From NCBI GenBank assembly GCA_902783235.1, contig CACZQG010000178.1:1-5347 (forward strand): DNA of 5,347 nucleotides. Reading direction: 5' to 3'. Source of the stretch: an uncultured Ruminococcus sp. GTDB taxonomy: Bacteria; Bacillota; Clostridia; Oscillospirales; Ruminococcaceae. A model generated the notes under the pieces. The model was not told the origin of the DNA. It did not search any database and was given only the letters and a program-made list of their open reading frames with translations. Positions within the stretch are counted from its first letter, which is position 1. Each line of letters starts with the position of its first letter. This document shows positions 1-5,218 of the stretch, in pieces. The position numbers were made by a program, and so were the translations under genes.

Positions 1-128
1 AGATTTTCCTTTATCTTGCACAAAATCTCTTTGACATACGCCAGTATGCCTGCATCGATTTTGTACAATCTAACGAAAAATCTGACTACGTATCTGACGC
101 ACAATCTTTGTGCGGTATTGCCTTAACA
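1..128 (-). repeat. Dispersed hairpin repeat, copy 1 (cut by left edge)
   Basis: Read on the minus strand, this copy starts with the end motif (106-128, containing GGCAATACCG), which recurs exactly at 951-973. A 7-bp hairpin with a 3-base loop follows at once (98-104 with 108-114). The core comes next (16-76) and matches plus-strand bases 250-310 at 48 of 61 positions without gaps. The core folds into a 12-position stem (16-27 with 57-68) around the conserved GCATACTGGCG loop. Eleven positions are Watson-Crick pairs and the twelfth is a G-U wobble in a minus-strand RNA. A frame without ATG stays open on the minus strand from the TAA at 123-125 to the edge. I treat it as chance or repeat-derived, not a gene. 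The true left boundary lies outside the window. Confidence 0.8.
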
Positions 129-130
129 CC

Positions 131-166
131 AAAGCCCCTTCATTTTATATAAATGCAGGGGCTTTT
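131..166. terminator. Stem-loop terminator, possibly bidirectional
   Basis: Bases 131-145 pair with 151-165 (AAAGCCCC with GGGGCTTT at the base, AT-rich near the top). The stem has 15 positions with one mismatch and a 5-base loop. A run of four T follows on the plus strand, and A-to-T flanks make it usable from the minus strand with only a short T tract. No gene in the window ends just before it. It could end transcription entering from the left, or the leftward transcript of the PF06541 gene about 400 bases away. Confidence 0.65.
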
Positions 167-249
167 AAAATATATAATGACGGGGCGACGCCCCTTATTG
201 AAAGAGCATCTCTGAAAACCCATGTTGTAAAGATGTGCCGGGAATTCTG

Positions 250-311
250 TCGGCAGATTGTCTAAAATTTTTGCAGGCATACTGGCGCATTTCAAGGGGA
301 TTTTGGACAAT
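250..311 (+). repeat. Dispersed hairpin repeat core, copy 2 (inverted relative to copy 1)
   Basis: This stretch matches the reverse complement of 16-76 at 48 of 61 positions, with 16 bases in a row identical across the loop (TGCAGGCATACTGGCG). Bases 257-268 pair with 300-311 to give a 12-bp stem whose only non-Watson-Crick pair is a G-U wobble on the plus strand. The stem bases differ from copy 1 in several places yet still pair. In both copies the wobble falls on the strand carrying GCATACTGGCG, which hints that the RNA or single-stranded form matters. Confidence 0.75.
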
Positions 312-368
312 ATGACGATAAAAGGCGTAGTATAGATTTGCGGCAGAGGTATTTAGATGCGCCCTGAA

Positions 369-402
369 GCAAAGCCACCCGGCGGCTTTGCACGGTATTG
401 CC
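369..402 (-). repeat. Repeat end motif with hairpin, copy 2
   Basis: Bases 386-402 match 106-122 at 15 of 17 positions (GGCAATACCG intact on the minus strand). An 8-bp perfect hairpin overlaps the motif (369-376 with 384-391, GCAAAGCC/GGCTTTGC, 7-base loop). Reading on along the minus strand, the order motif, hairpin, then AAATAC resembles the copy at 951-1012. This copy is separated from core copy 2 by about 60 bases, and the core points the opposite way compared with copy 1. Confidence 0.65.
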
Positions 403-500
403 ATAGCTGTTATGTTCAGCTCTGCTGAGCAGATACGGGTGATCATTACCGACAAAAGCTACAATAATTTGCTAATTCTTTTACAAATTTCAGAAAACAC

Positions 501-530
501 TTGATAAAATACAATGAAAAATGTTATAAT
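501..530 (+). promoter_or_regulatory. Sigma-A-type promoter with extended -10, pointing into the PF06541 gene
   Basis: There is a -35 TTGATA (501-506), an 18-base spacer and a perfect -10 TATAAT (525-530), preceded by TG plus one base (522-524), the extended -10 form. The start site would be near 537. Only 12 bases further on is the stop codon of the minus-strand gene, so a transcript from here is antisense to that gene. It could also read on to malQ as a long leader. No plus-strand frame of useful length follows. Confidence 0.6.
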
Positions 531-548
531 AAAAGAGTGCAAGGTTTT

Positions 549-932
549 TTATGCTTTTTTGAACAGTATCTTGTACGCAGCAAAAGGCGGAATGCACAGA
601 AAAAACCAAAGGGCTGAAAATTCGGGACAGATCTGTCCCAGAATATTAAACGGGGCATCGGAATAATCCCATATCCTCAGTCCGAGTATCCTGTTGAGTA
701 TCACTCCCTCAGTAAATTCAAGGGAGGTGATGAACATAGTGCCCAACAGGCACTTTTCATACAGATATATATCAGGCAGTCTGAGATGTATGCTGCACAG
801 CATACATAATACCACGCCGCCTGTGGCAGCCATTGTCCAATGGGTGTGTCCCCTGTAAACAAGCTCAATGAGACTGTAGCATAAAGCCCCGATCAAAAAA
901 AGCATAGGGTAGGTCTTGAATGTTGTGTTCAT
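549..932 (-). CDS. PF06541-family small integral membrane protein (putative ABC-transporter type IV)
   Basis: The 127-residue protein has about four membrane segments (roughly residues 8-26, 33-50, 61-80 and 103-124). It carries the signatures I associate with PF06541: a Y19-to-IEL-to-RGHTHW stretch (27-32) after the first segment, and EF(72-73)..EG..LNRILGLRIWDYS (to 91), then N96, GQ (99-100) and W109. The 'ABC transporter' label of this family is historical. No ATPase or binding protein lies nearby, so substrate and function are unknown. The start is supported by an AAAGGA ribosome binding site (942-947 on the complement), 9 bases before ATG. The gene diverges from malQ and stands alone. 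No good terminator follows its stop codon, where the opposing promoter at 501-530 begins. The length looks complete for a short member of the family. Confidence 0.85.
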   Translation of the reverse strand: MNTTFKTYPMLFLIGALCYSLIELVYRGHTHWTMAATGGVVLCMLCSIHLRLPDIYLYEKCLLGTMFITSLEFTEGVILNRILGLRIWDYSDAPFNILGQICPEFSALWFFLCIPPFAAYKILFKKA

Positions 933-950
933 GGCTCACTTTCCTTTCTA

Positions 951-998
951 TGTTAAGGCAATACCGCACAAAGCATTCGGGTGATGTTACCGGATGCT
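951..998 (+). repeat. Repeat end motif with hairpin, copy 3
   Basis: Bases 951-973 are the exact reverse complement of 106-128 (23 bp). A hairpin follows directly (972-980 with 990-998, AGCATTCGG/CCGGATGCT, one G-U pair, 9-base loop). The hairpin differs in sequence from those of the other copies but sits at the same place relative to the motif. It lies in the presumed 5' leader of the PF06541 gene, four bases upstream of its ribosome binding site, so it could influence that gene's translation. Confidence 0.75.
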
Positions 999-1024
999 GC
1001 CTGAAAATACTATCTCTTGAAGTC

Positions 1025-1053
1025 ATTATAAGCAGGGTGTGCCTATACTATAA
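1025..1053 (-). promoter_or_regulatory. Possible leftward promoter of the PF06541 gene
   Basis: On the complement there is a perfect -10 TATAAT (1025-1030) with a 17-base spacer to a weak -35 TTATAG (1048-1053). The start would be near 1018, giving a leader of about 85 bases that contains the repeat hairpin at 972-998. It overlaps the candidate rightward promoter almost completely. Confidence 0.35.
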
Positions 1054-1054
1054 T
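1026..1054 (+). promoter_or_regulatory. Possible promoter of the malQ-glgP operon
   Basis: The -10 TATAAT (1049-1054) lies 17 bases after a weak -35 TTATAA (1026-1031). The start would be near 1061, giving a leader of only about 17 bases with the ribosome binding site GGAG (1068-1071). A better -35, TTGAAG at 1017-1022, is too far from either -10. I see no catabolite-response (cre-like) site nearby. Confidence 0.4.
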
Positions 1055-1077
1055 TATTGACAGAAATGGAGTAAAAA

Positions 1078-2553
1078 ATGAGAAAAAACGGTATTCTGAT
1101 GCATATATCCAGTTTGCCCTCCGATCAAGGTATTGGAAAAATGGGCAGGGCTGCATATGATTTTGTGGATTTCCTTTCCTCGGCGGGAGTAAAATGCTGG
1201 CAGATATTGCCCCTTTCCCCCACAAGCTACGGTGATTCACCCTATCAGTCCTTCTCGGTATATGCAGGTAATCCATACTTTATAGATTTTGAGACTCTCA
1301 AGCGTGAAGGACTTATAAAAAAATCGGACTATGAGGATATAAAGTGGCAGGACAATGACAGAACTGTTAATTACAGTATCATATATAACAATTGCTTCAA
1401 AGTCCTGAAGCAGGCTTATAAGACCTTTAAAAAGGATATTTCAAAAAAATACAAGGAATTCAAGGCAGAAAATAAAAACTGGCTGGATGACTATGCCCTC
1501 TTTATGGCACTGAAATCCAAATTTGACGGCAAGCCCTGGTATGAATGGGAGGAAAGCATTGCAGCAAGAGAGCCTGATGTTATAAAGGCAGCGGAAAATG
1601 AACTGGAAAAACAGGTGGAGTTTTACAAGTTTATACAGTTCAAATTCTTTGAGCAATGGAAGAATCTGAAAAAATATGCCAATGATAAGGGAATAGAGAT
1701 AATCGGTGATATGCCTATATACGTTTCCTATGACAGTGTTGAGGCCTGGGCGTTCCCTGAATTATTTGACTTTGATAAGCATAAGAAGCCTAACGCTGTT
1801 GCAGGCTGTCCGCCGGATGCCTTTTCCAAAACAGGTCAGCTGTGGGGTAATCCGCTTTATGACTGGGAGTATCATAAAAAGACCGGCTATAAATGGTGGC
1901 TGCAGCGGCTGAACTTCTCCTCAGAGATATACGATATCGTCAGGATCGACCATTTCAGGGGATTTGAAAGCTATTATACCATTCCCTACGGCAATAAGAC
2001 CGCAGAAAAGGGCGAATGGAAAAAAGGACCCGGCGCAGAGCTTTTCAAGGAAGCGGAAAGAAAACTGGGCAAGCTGAATATTATTGCAGAGGATCTTGGC
2101 TTTATTACCGATGATGTAAGAGAGATGCTGGCGCAGGTGGGATATCCGGGAATGAAGGTACTGGAATTCGGCTTTGGTGACGGTGCTAAAAACGAGCATC
2201 TGCCGCATAACTTTGCAAGCTCTAACTGCATAGTTTATACAGGGACCCACGATAATGATACTTTAAAGGGCTGGGTCTCATCCCTGAACGGAAAGACCAT
2301 AGACCATTGTCTCGAATATATGCAGCTTAAAAAGAAAAAGGAGATACCTATGGGCATGATCCGTCTGGCATGGGCAAGTGTGGCTGAGATAGCTGTGGCT
2401 CAGATGCAGGACTTTCTTGGGCTGGATTCCTCCGCAAGAATGAATACACCTTCTACCCTGGGTATAAACTGGCAGTTCCGTACTAAGCAATCAGACTTTA
2501 CAGACAAGCTGGCAAAGAAGATACTAAAGCTCAATAAGCTTTTCTACAGATAA
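1078..2553 (+). CDS. malQ: 4-alpha-glucanotransferase (amylomaltase, GH77)
   Basis: This cytosolic enzyme transfers maltosyl and longer alpha-1,4-glucan units between maltodextrins and releases glucose, so short maltodextrins become substrates for the phosphorylase encoded next. The 491 residues span the GH77 barrel from the N-terminal GILMHISSLPS and QILPLSPT..GDSPYQS to the C-terminal MNTPSTLGINWQFR. The catalytic triad is visible: nucleophile D291 in RIDHFRG, acid/base E338 in AEDLG, and D392 in GTHDNDT, equivalent to D293, E340 and D395 of Thermus amylomaltase. The substrate-loop motif GQLWGNPLYDWE (253-264) is present. The length matches the bacterial short form without the extra N-terminal domains seen in some MalQ. 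The ATG has GGAG six bases upstream, and the protein starts where the family does. It is followed 12 bases later by glgP, so the two are surely co-transcribed. Nothing looks broken or foreign. Confidence 0.97.
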   Translation: MRKNGILMHISSLPSDQGIGKMGRAAYDFVDFLSSAGVKCWQILPLSPTSYGDSPYQSFSVYAGNPYFIDFETLKREGLIKKSDYEDIKWQDNDRTVNYSIIYNNCFKVLKQAYKTFKKDISKKYKEFKAENKNWLDDYALFMALKSKFDGKPWYEWEESIAAREPDVIKAAENELEKQVEFYKFIQFKFFEQWKNLKKYANDKGIEIIGDMPIYVSYDSVEAWAFPELFDFDKHKKPNAVAGCPPDAFSKTGQLWGNPLYDWEYHKKTGYKWWLQRLNFSSEIYDIVRIDHFRGFESYYTIPYGNKTAEKGEWKKGPGAELFKEAERKLGKLNIIAEDLGFITDDVREMLAQVGYPGMKVLEFGFGDGAKNEHLPHNFASSNCIVYTGTHDNDTLKGWVSSLNGKTIDHCLEYMQLKKKKEIPMGMIRLAWASVAEIAVAQMQDFLGLDSSARMNTPSTLGINWQFRTKQSDFTDKLAKKILKLNKLFYR

Positions 2554-2565
2554 AGGAGTATAGAA

Positions 2566-4905
2566 ATGGAAAAATACAAAAATGCATTAAAGGAAGCGGT
2601 AAAAAACTGTAAAACCCCTCAGGAGCTTCATACAGCTGTAGGCAATGCTGTTATGGAGTATGCCCAGGAAAACTGGGATAAATCAAGGACAGCTCACAAA
2701 AACAGCAGACGTGCCTGTTACTTCTCTATGGAGTTTCTGGTAGGCCGTGCTGTATACAATAATCTTCTCTGCCTTGGTATTCTGGATGAGACCGAAAAGG
2801 TATTGAAGGAAATGGGCAGAAGCCTTAATGAGCTGGAGGAGATAGAGGACGCTGCATTGGGTAACGGCGGTCTGGGAAGACTGGCTGCCTGTTTCCTGGA
2901 TAGCGCTGCATCTCTGGATCTTCCTCTTGACGGCTATGGTATAAGATACAAGTACGGTCTTTTCAAGCAGGGCATCGAAAACGGATTTCAGACGGAAACT
3001 GCGGATGACTGGACAAGATACGGTGATCCCTGGTCAGTGAGAAACGACCATGAAGCTGTAGAGATACACTATGCAGATCAGACGGTAAAGGCTGTACCCT
3101 ATGATATGCCCATATTCGGCTGTAAGACCGCTCACGTAAGCACCCTACGTCTCTGGCAGGCAGAGGCTGTAAATGAATTTGATTTTGATCTTTTCAATAA
3201 GCAGCAGTATATGGAGGCGGCAAAGGAGAAGATATATGCCGAGAATATATCCAAGGTGCTCTATCCCAATGACGATACCAGAGAGGGCAAAAAGCTGAGA
3301 CTCAAGCAGCAGTATTTCTTCTGCAGCGCTTCTCTTCAGGATATAGTGAAAAAACACCTGGACCGCTTTGGAAGCGTTGATAATATATCCGACAGTATCA
3401 CTATACAGCTCAATGATACCCACCCGGTGATCTCAATACCGGAATTTATAAGGCTTATGGAGCAGAATGGTCTTGACTTTGACAGAGCCTTTGCCCTTGC
3501 CAGAAAGGTATTCAACTATACAAACCACACGGTAATGCCCGAGGCACTGGAAAAGTGGGAATGCGGACTGGTGGAGGAGATACTTCCGGAGATATATTCC
3601 ATAATACTTCAGATAAACGAAAAGCTTATTGCCGAAATGTATCAGAAGGAAAAAACTCCGGATGATATAAACAAGATAAAGGTGGTAAGAAACGGCGTTG
3701 TAAACATGGCTGATATGGCTGTGTATTGCTCATCCTATGTAAACGGAGTAGCGGAGATCCACACACAGATACTCAAGGATACAGTTCTCAAGGATTGGTA
3801 TGCAATATATCCCGAAAGATTCCAGAACAAGACTAACGGCATTACTCAGAGACGCTGGCTGGCACTTTGCAATCCGGAGCTGTCAGCACTTATAACAGAG
3901 CTGTTGGGAAATGAAAAATGGATGACCGATCTGTCCGAGCTGAAAAAAATATCCGGCTACTCGGAACGTGAAGATACAGTCAAGCGTTTTATGGACATAA
4001 AGAAGGCAAACAAGAAAAAGCTTGCTGACTATATACTGGAGAAGGAAGGGGTACAGTTAGACCCTGACTCAATATTTGATATTCAGATAAAGAGACTTCA
4101 TGAATACAAGAGACAGCTCCTCAATGCATTTTCCATCCTGTATATCTATTTCGGTATCAAATCGGGCGAGATAATCAATATGAACCCTGTGACCTTTATT
4201 TTCGGTGCTAAATCTGCTCCGGGATACAGGAGAGCAAAGGCTATCATCAAATATATCAATGAGATAGCAAAGCTTGTGGACAATGATCCCGAGGTAAGCA
4301 GATATATGAAGGTACTGTTTGTTTCCAACTACAATGTTTCCTATGCTGAAAAGCTTATTCCGGCGGCAGATGTTTCCGAGCAGATATCCACTGCAGGTAC
4401 AGAGGCTTCCGGTACAGGCAATATGAAGCTGATGCTCAACGGTGCTGTCACTCTGGGTACCTATGACGGTGCAAATATCGAAATAGTACAGGAAGCAGGG
4501 GAGGATAACAACTACATCTTCGGCGCAAGAGTAGAGGAACTGGAAAAGATCATGCCTGAGTATGACAGCAGAAAAATACTGGCAGAGAACCCCAAGATAG
4601 AACGTGTAGTGAGAACACTTATAGACGGAACTTTTTCAGACGGCGGCTCGGGAGATTTCAGAGAGCTTTACTTCTCACTTACAGACGGTGCATCCTGGCA
4701 TTCACCCGACAACTACTATCTGCTGGGTGATCTGGAGTCCTATGTTTTTGAAAAGCTCAGATGCATTGGCGATTTTGGTGATAAGAAGCTTATCGGAAAG
4801 AAAATGTGGCTGAATATGTGTAATGCAGGTAAATTCAGCTCAGACAGAACTATTGCCGATTATGCAAAGAATATCTGGCATATTGGCAAAACTGAAATAA
4901 AGTAA
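2566..4905 (+). CDS. glgP: Glycogen/maltodextrin (alpha-glucan) phosphorylase, GT35
   Basis: This PLP-dependent enzyme releases glucose 1-phosphate from the non-reducing ends of alpha-1,4-glucans in the cytosol. The 779 residues align by motif with muscle phosphorylase: YFSMEFLVGR (52-61), GNGGLGRLAACFLDS (99-113), ADDWTRYGDPW (146-156), QLNDTHP (281-287), YTNHTVMPEALE (318-329), KRLHEYKRQLLN (509-520) and GTEASGTGNMKLMLNGA (611-627). K621 is the lysine that binds PLP (K680 in rabbit). R510 and K515 match the phosphate-site R569 and K574, and H321 matches H377. The N-terminus is shorter than in the muscle enzyme and lacks its phosphorylation segment, so control by phosphorylation is not expected. 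AAGGAG (2553-2558) overlaps the malQ stop and lies 7 bases before ATG. The partnership with malQ suggests maltodextrin as a substrate, but sequence alone cannot separate glycogen from maltodextrin preference, and the symbol malP would be equally fair. Confidence 0.97.
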   Translation: MEKYKNALKEAVKNCKTPQELHTAVGNAVMEYAQENWDKSRTAHKNSRRACYFSMEFLVGRAVYNNLLCLGILDETEKVLKEMGRSLNELEEIEDAALGNGGLGRLAACFLDSAASLDLPLDGYGIRYKYGLFKQGIENGFQTETADDWTRYGDPWSVRNDHEAVEIHYADQTVKAVPYDMPIFGCKTAHVSTLRLWQAEAVNEFDFDLFNKQQYMEAAKEKIYAENISKVLYPNDDTREGKKLRLKQQYFFCSASLQDIVKKHLDRFGSVDNISDSITIQLNDTHPVISIPEFIRLMEQNGLDFDRAFALARKVFNYTNHTVMPEALEKWECGLVEEILPEIYSIILQINEKLIAEMYQKEKTPDDINKIKVVRNGVVNMADMAVYCSSYVNGVAEIHTQILKDTVLKDWYAIYPERFQNKTNGITQRRWLALCNPELSALITELLGNEKWMTDLSELKKISGYSEREDTVKRFMDIKKANKKKLADYILEKEGVQLDPDSIFDIQIKRLHEYKRQLLNAFSILYIYFGIKSGEIINMNPVTFIFGAKSAPGYRRAKAIIKYINEIAKLVDNDPEVSRYMKVLFVSNYNVSYAEKLIPAADVSEQISTAGTEASGTGNMKLMLNGAVTLGTYDGANIEIVQEAGEDNNYIFGARVEELEKIMPEYDSRKILAENPKIERVVRTLIDGTFSDGGSGDFRELYFSLTDGASWHSPDNYYLLGDLESYVFEKLRCIGDFGDKKLIGKKMWLNMCNAGKFSSDRTIADYAKNIWHIGKTEIK

Positions 4906-4913
4906 TTATCATA

Positions 4914-4962
4914 AGGAGCAGGGTGTGATTTTTCGGATTTATCACGCTTTGCTCCTGCTTTT
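4914..4962 (+). terminator. Rho-independent terminator of the malQ-glgP operon
   Basis: Bases 4914-4929 pair with 4941-4956 in a 16-bp stem (AGGAGCA with TGCTCCT at the base, three G-U pairs in the middle) with an 11-base loop. The CTTTT run at 4958-4962 follows. It begins nine bases after the glgP stop codon. The T run is short, but the stem is long and uninterrupted. Confidence 0.85.
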
Positions 4963-5008
4963 GACAGAGGTACCCTTAAAGTACCGTCGGATATGATGAG
5001 GCGGGGAA

Positions 5009-5097
5009 ACAGTTTCATACATAAAACATAGAAATTGTATTGTTTTTATTCACAAAAAAACGTGTCATTTTTTACAGTTTTCGATACATAAAACTGT
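5009..5097. repeat. Imperfect direct repeat, second copy palindromic
   Basis: ACAGTTTCATACATAAAAC (5009-5027) recurs with two added bases at 5074-5094. The second copy is also an inverted repeat: ACAGTTTT (5074-5081) pairs with AAAACTGT (5090-5097) around an 8-base centre, and the pairing continues for 4 more A-T pairs (5069-5072 with 5099-5102) after one mismatch. It lies just downstream of the leftward promoter at 5115-5143. It could be an operator or a hairpin at the start of that transcript. It is not followed by a T run in either direction. Confidence 0.5.
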
Positions 5098-5114
5098 TAA
5101 AATGCTAAAATCAC

Positions 5115-5143
5115 ATTATACAATTCCAAATTTCATTGTTCAA
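5115..5143 (-). promoter_or_regulatory. Leftward sigma-A-type promoter, no evident gene
   Basis: On the complement the -35 is TTGAAC (5138-5143), the spacer is 17 bases and the -10 is a perfect TATAAT (5115-5120). Transcription would start near 5108 and run left through the palindrome (5069-5102) towards the glgP terminator. The longest ATG frames along it are about 17 and 26 codons, without clear ribosome binding sites, so a small RNA or an unused promoter is more likely than a protein gene. Confidence 0.55.
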
Positions 5144-5178
5144 TATTGTTGAAAACTCTGAAAGATACCCCGTAACTA

Positions 5179-5207
5179 TTGAAATAATCTATAATTTAGT
5201 GTATAAT
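5179..5207 (+). promoter_or_regulatory. Rightward sigma-A-type promoter near the right edge
   Basis: The -35 is TTGAAA (5179-5184), the spacer is 17 bases and the -10 is a perfect TATAAT (5202-5207), so the start is near 5214. The transcript would begin with a structured stretch, including an 8-bp hairpin ATATTGCC/GGCAATAT (5244-5251 with 5259-5266). It has no ATG before the edge and runs opposite to the partial minus-strand frame. Its target, if any, lies beyond the window. Confidence 0.6.
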
Positions 5208-5218
5208 ATTACATAAGG

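Larger units (their letters stand above)
167..500. other. Intergenic region without a credible gene
   Basis: Apart from the repeat pieces listed separately, I see only small structures. There is a 5-bp GC hairpin at 182-194, a short hairpin at 421-433 (TCTGC/GCAGA), and a weak AT-rich inverted repeat at 466-471/484-489. A minus-strand frame of 86 codons (195-455) crosses this region. It runs straight through the repeat core and its hairpin, lacks a clear ribosome binding site, and resembles no family I know, so it is not called as a gene. Confidence 0.6.
4963..5218. other. AT-rich intergenic region with orphan promoters
   Basis: No frame longer than about 26 codons with a plausible start is visible on either strand. 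The region holds a palindrome with a partial direct copy and two promoters pointing away from each other, listed separately. There is also a short GGTAC/GTACC hairpin (4969-4985) and a TTCAA/TTGAA inverted repeat (5139-5143/5149-5153) overlapping the leftward -35. Confidence 0.6.

Noticed and set aside
1..125. Open minus-strand frame reading RLCVRYVVRFFVRLYKID and running off the left edge
   Set aside because: It opens directly after a TAA inside the repeat end motif, has no ATG, and lies wholly within the repeat. It could be translated only if a start exists that I cannot see.
182..194. GGGGC/GCCCC hairpin as a second terminator
   Set aside because: It has only five pairs with a 3-base loop, and the bases after it (TTATTG) are a poor T run.
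195..455. 86-codon minus-strand frame as a small protein gene
   Set aside because: It runs through the repeat core, its hairpin stem and the end-motif hairpin. It has no clear ribosome binding site and resembles no known family, so it is best explained as a chance frame in repeat DNA.
1043..2490. Several minus- and plus-strand frames of 60-109 codons inside malQ
   Set aside because: They overlap a full-length GH77 gene with intact catalytic motifs and have no ribosome binding sites or family features.
3145..4328. Minus-strand frames of 92 and 60 codons inside glgP
   Set aside because: They are shadows of the phosphorylase gene. Their hydrophobic look comes from reading its codons backwards.
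1031..4927. Shared 11-mer AGCAGGGTGTG before malQ (1031-1041) and in the terminator stem (4917-4927)
   Set aside because: A few exact 11-base matches are expected by chance in a window of this size, and the flanks do not match.
4961..4997. Perfect TTGACA at 4961-4966 as a -35 box for a rightward promoter
   Set aside because: It overlaps the T run of the terminator, and no -10-like sequence lies 16-18 bases away. The nearest, TATGAT at 4992-4997, is 25 bases away.
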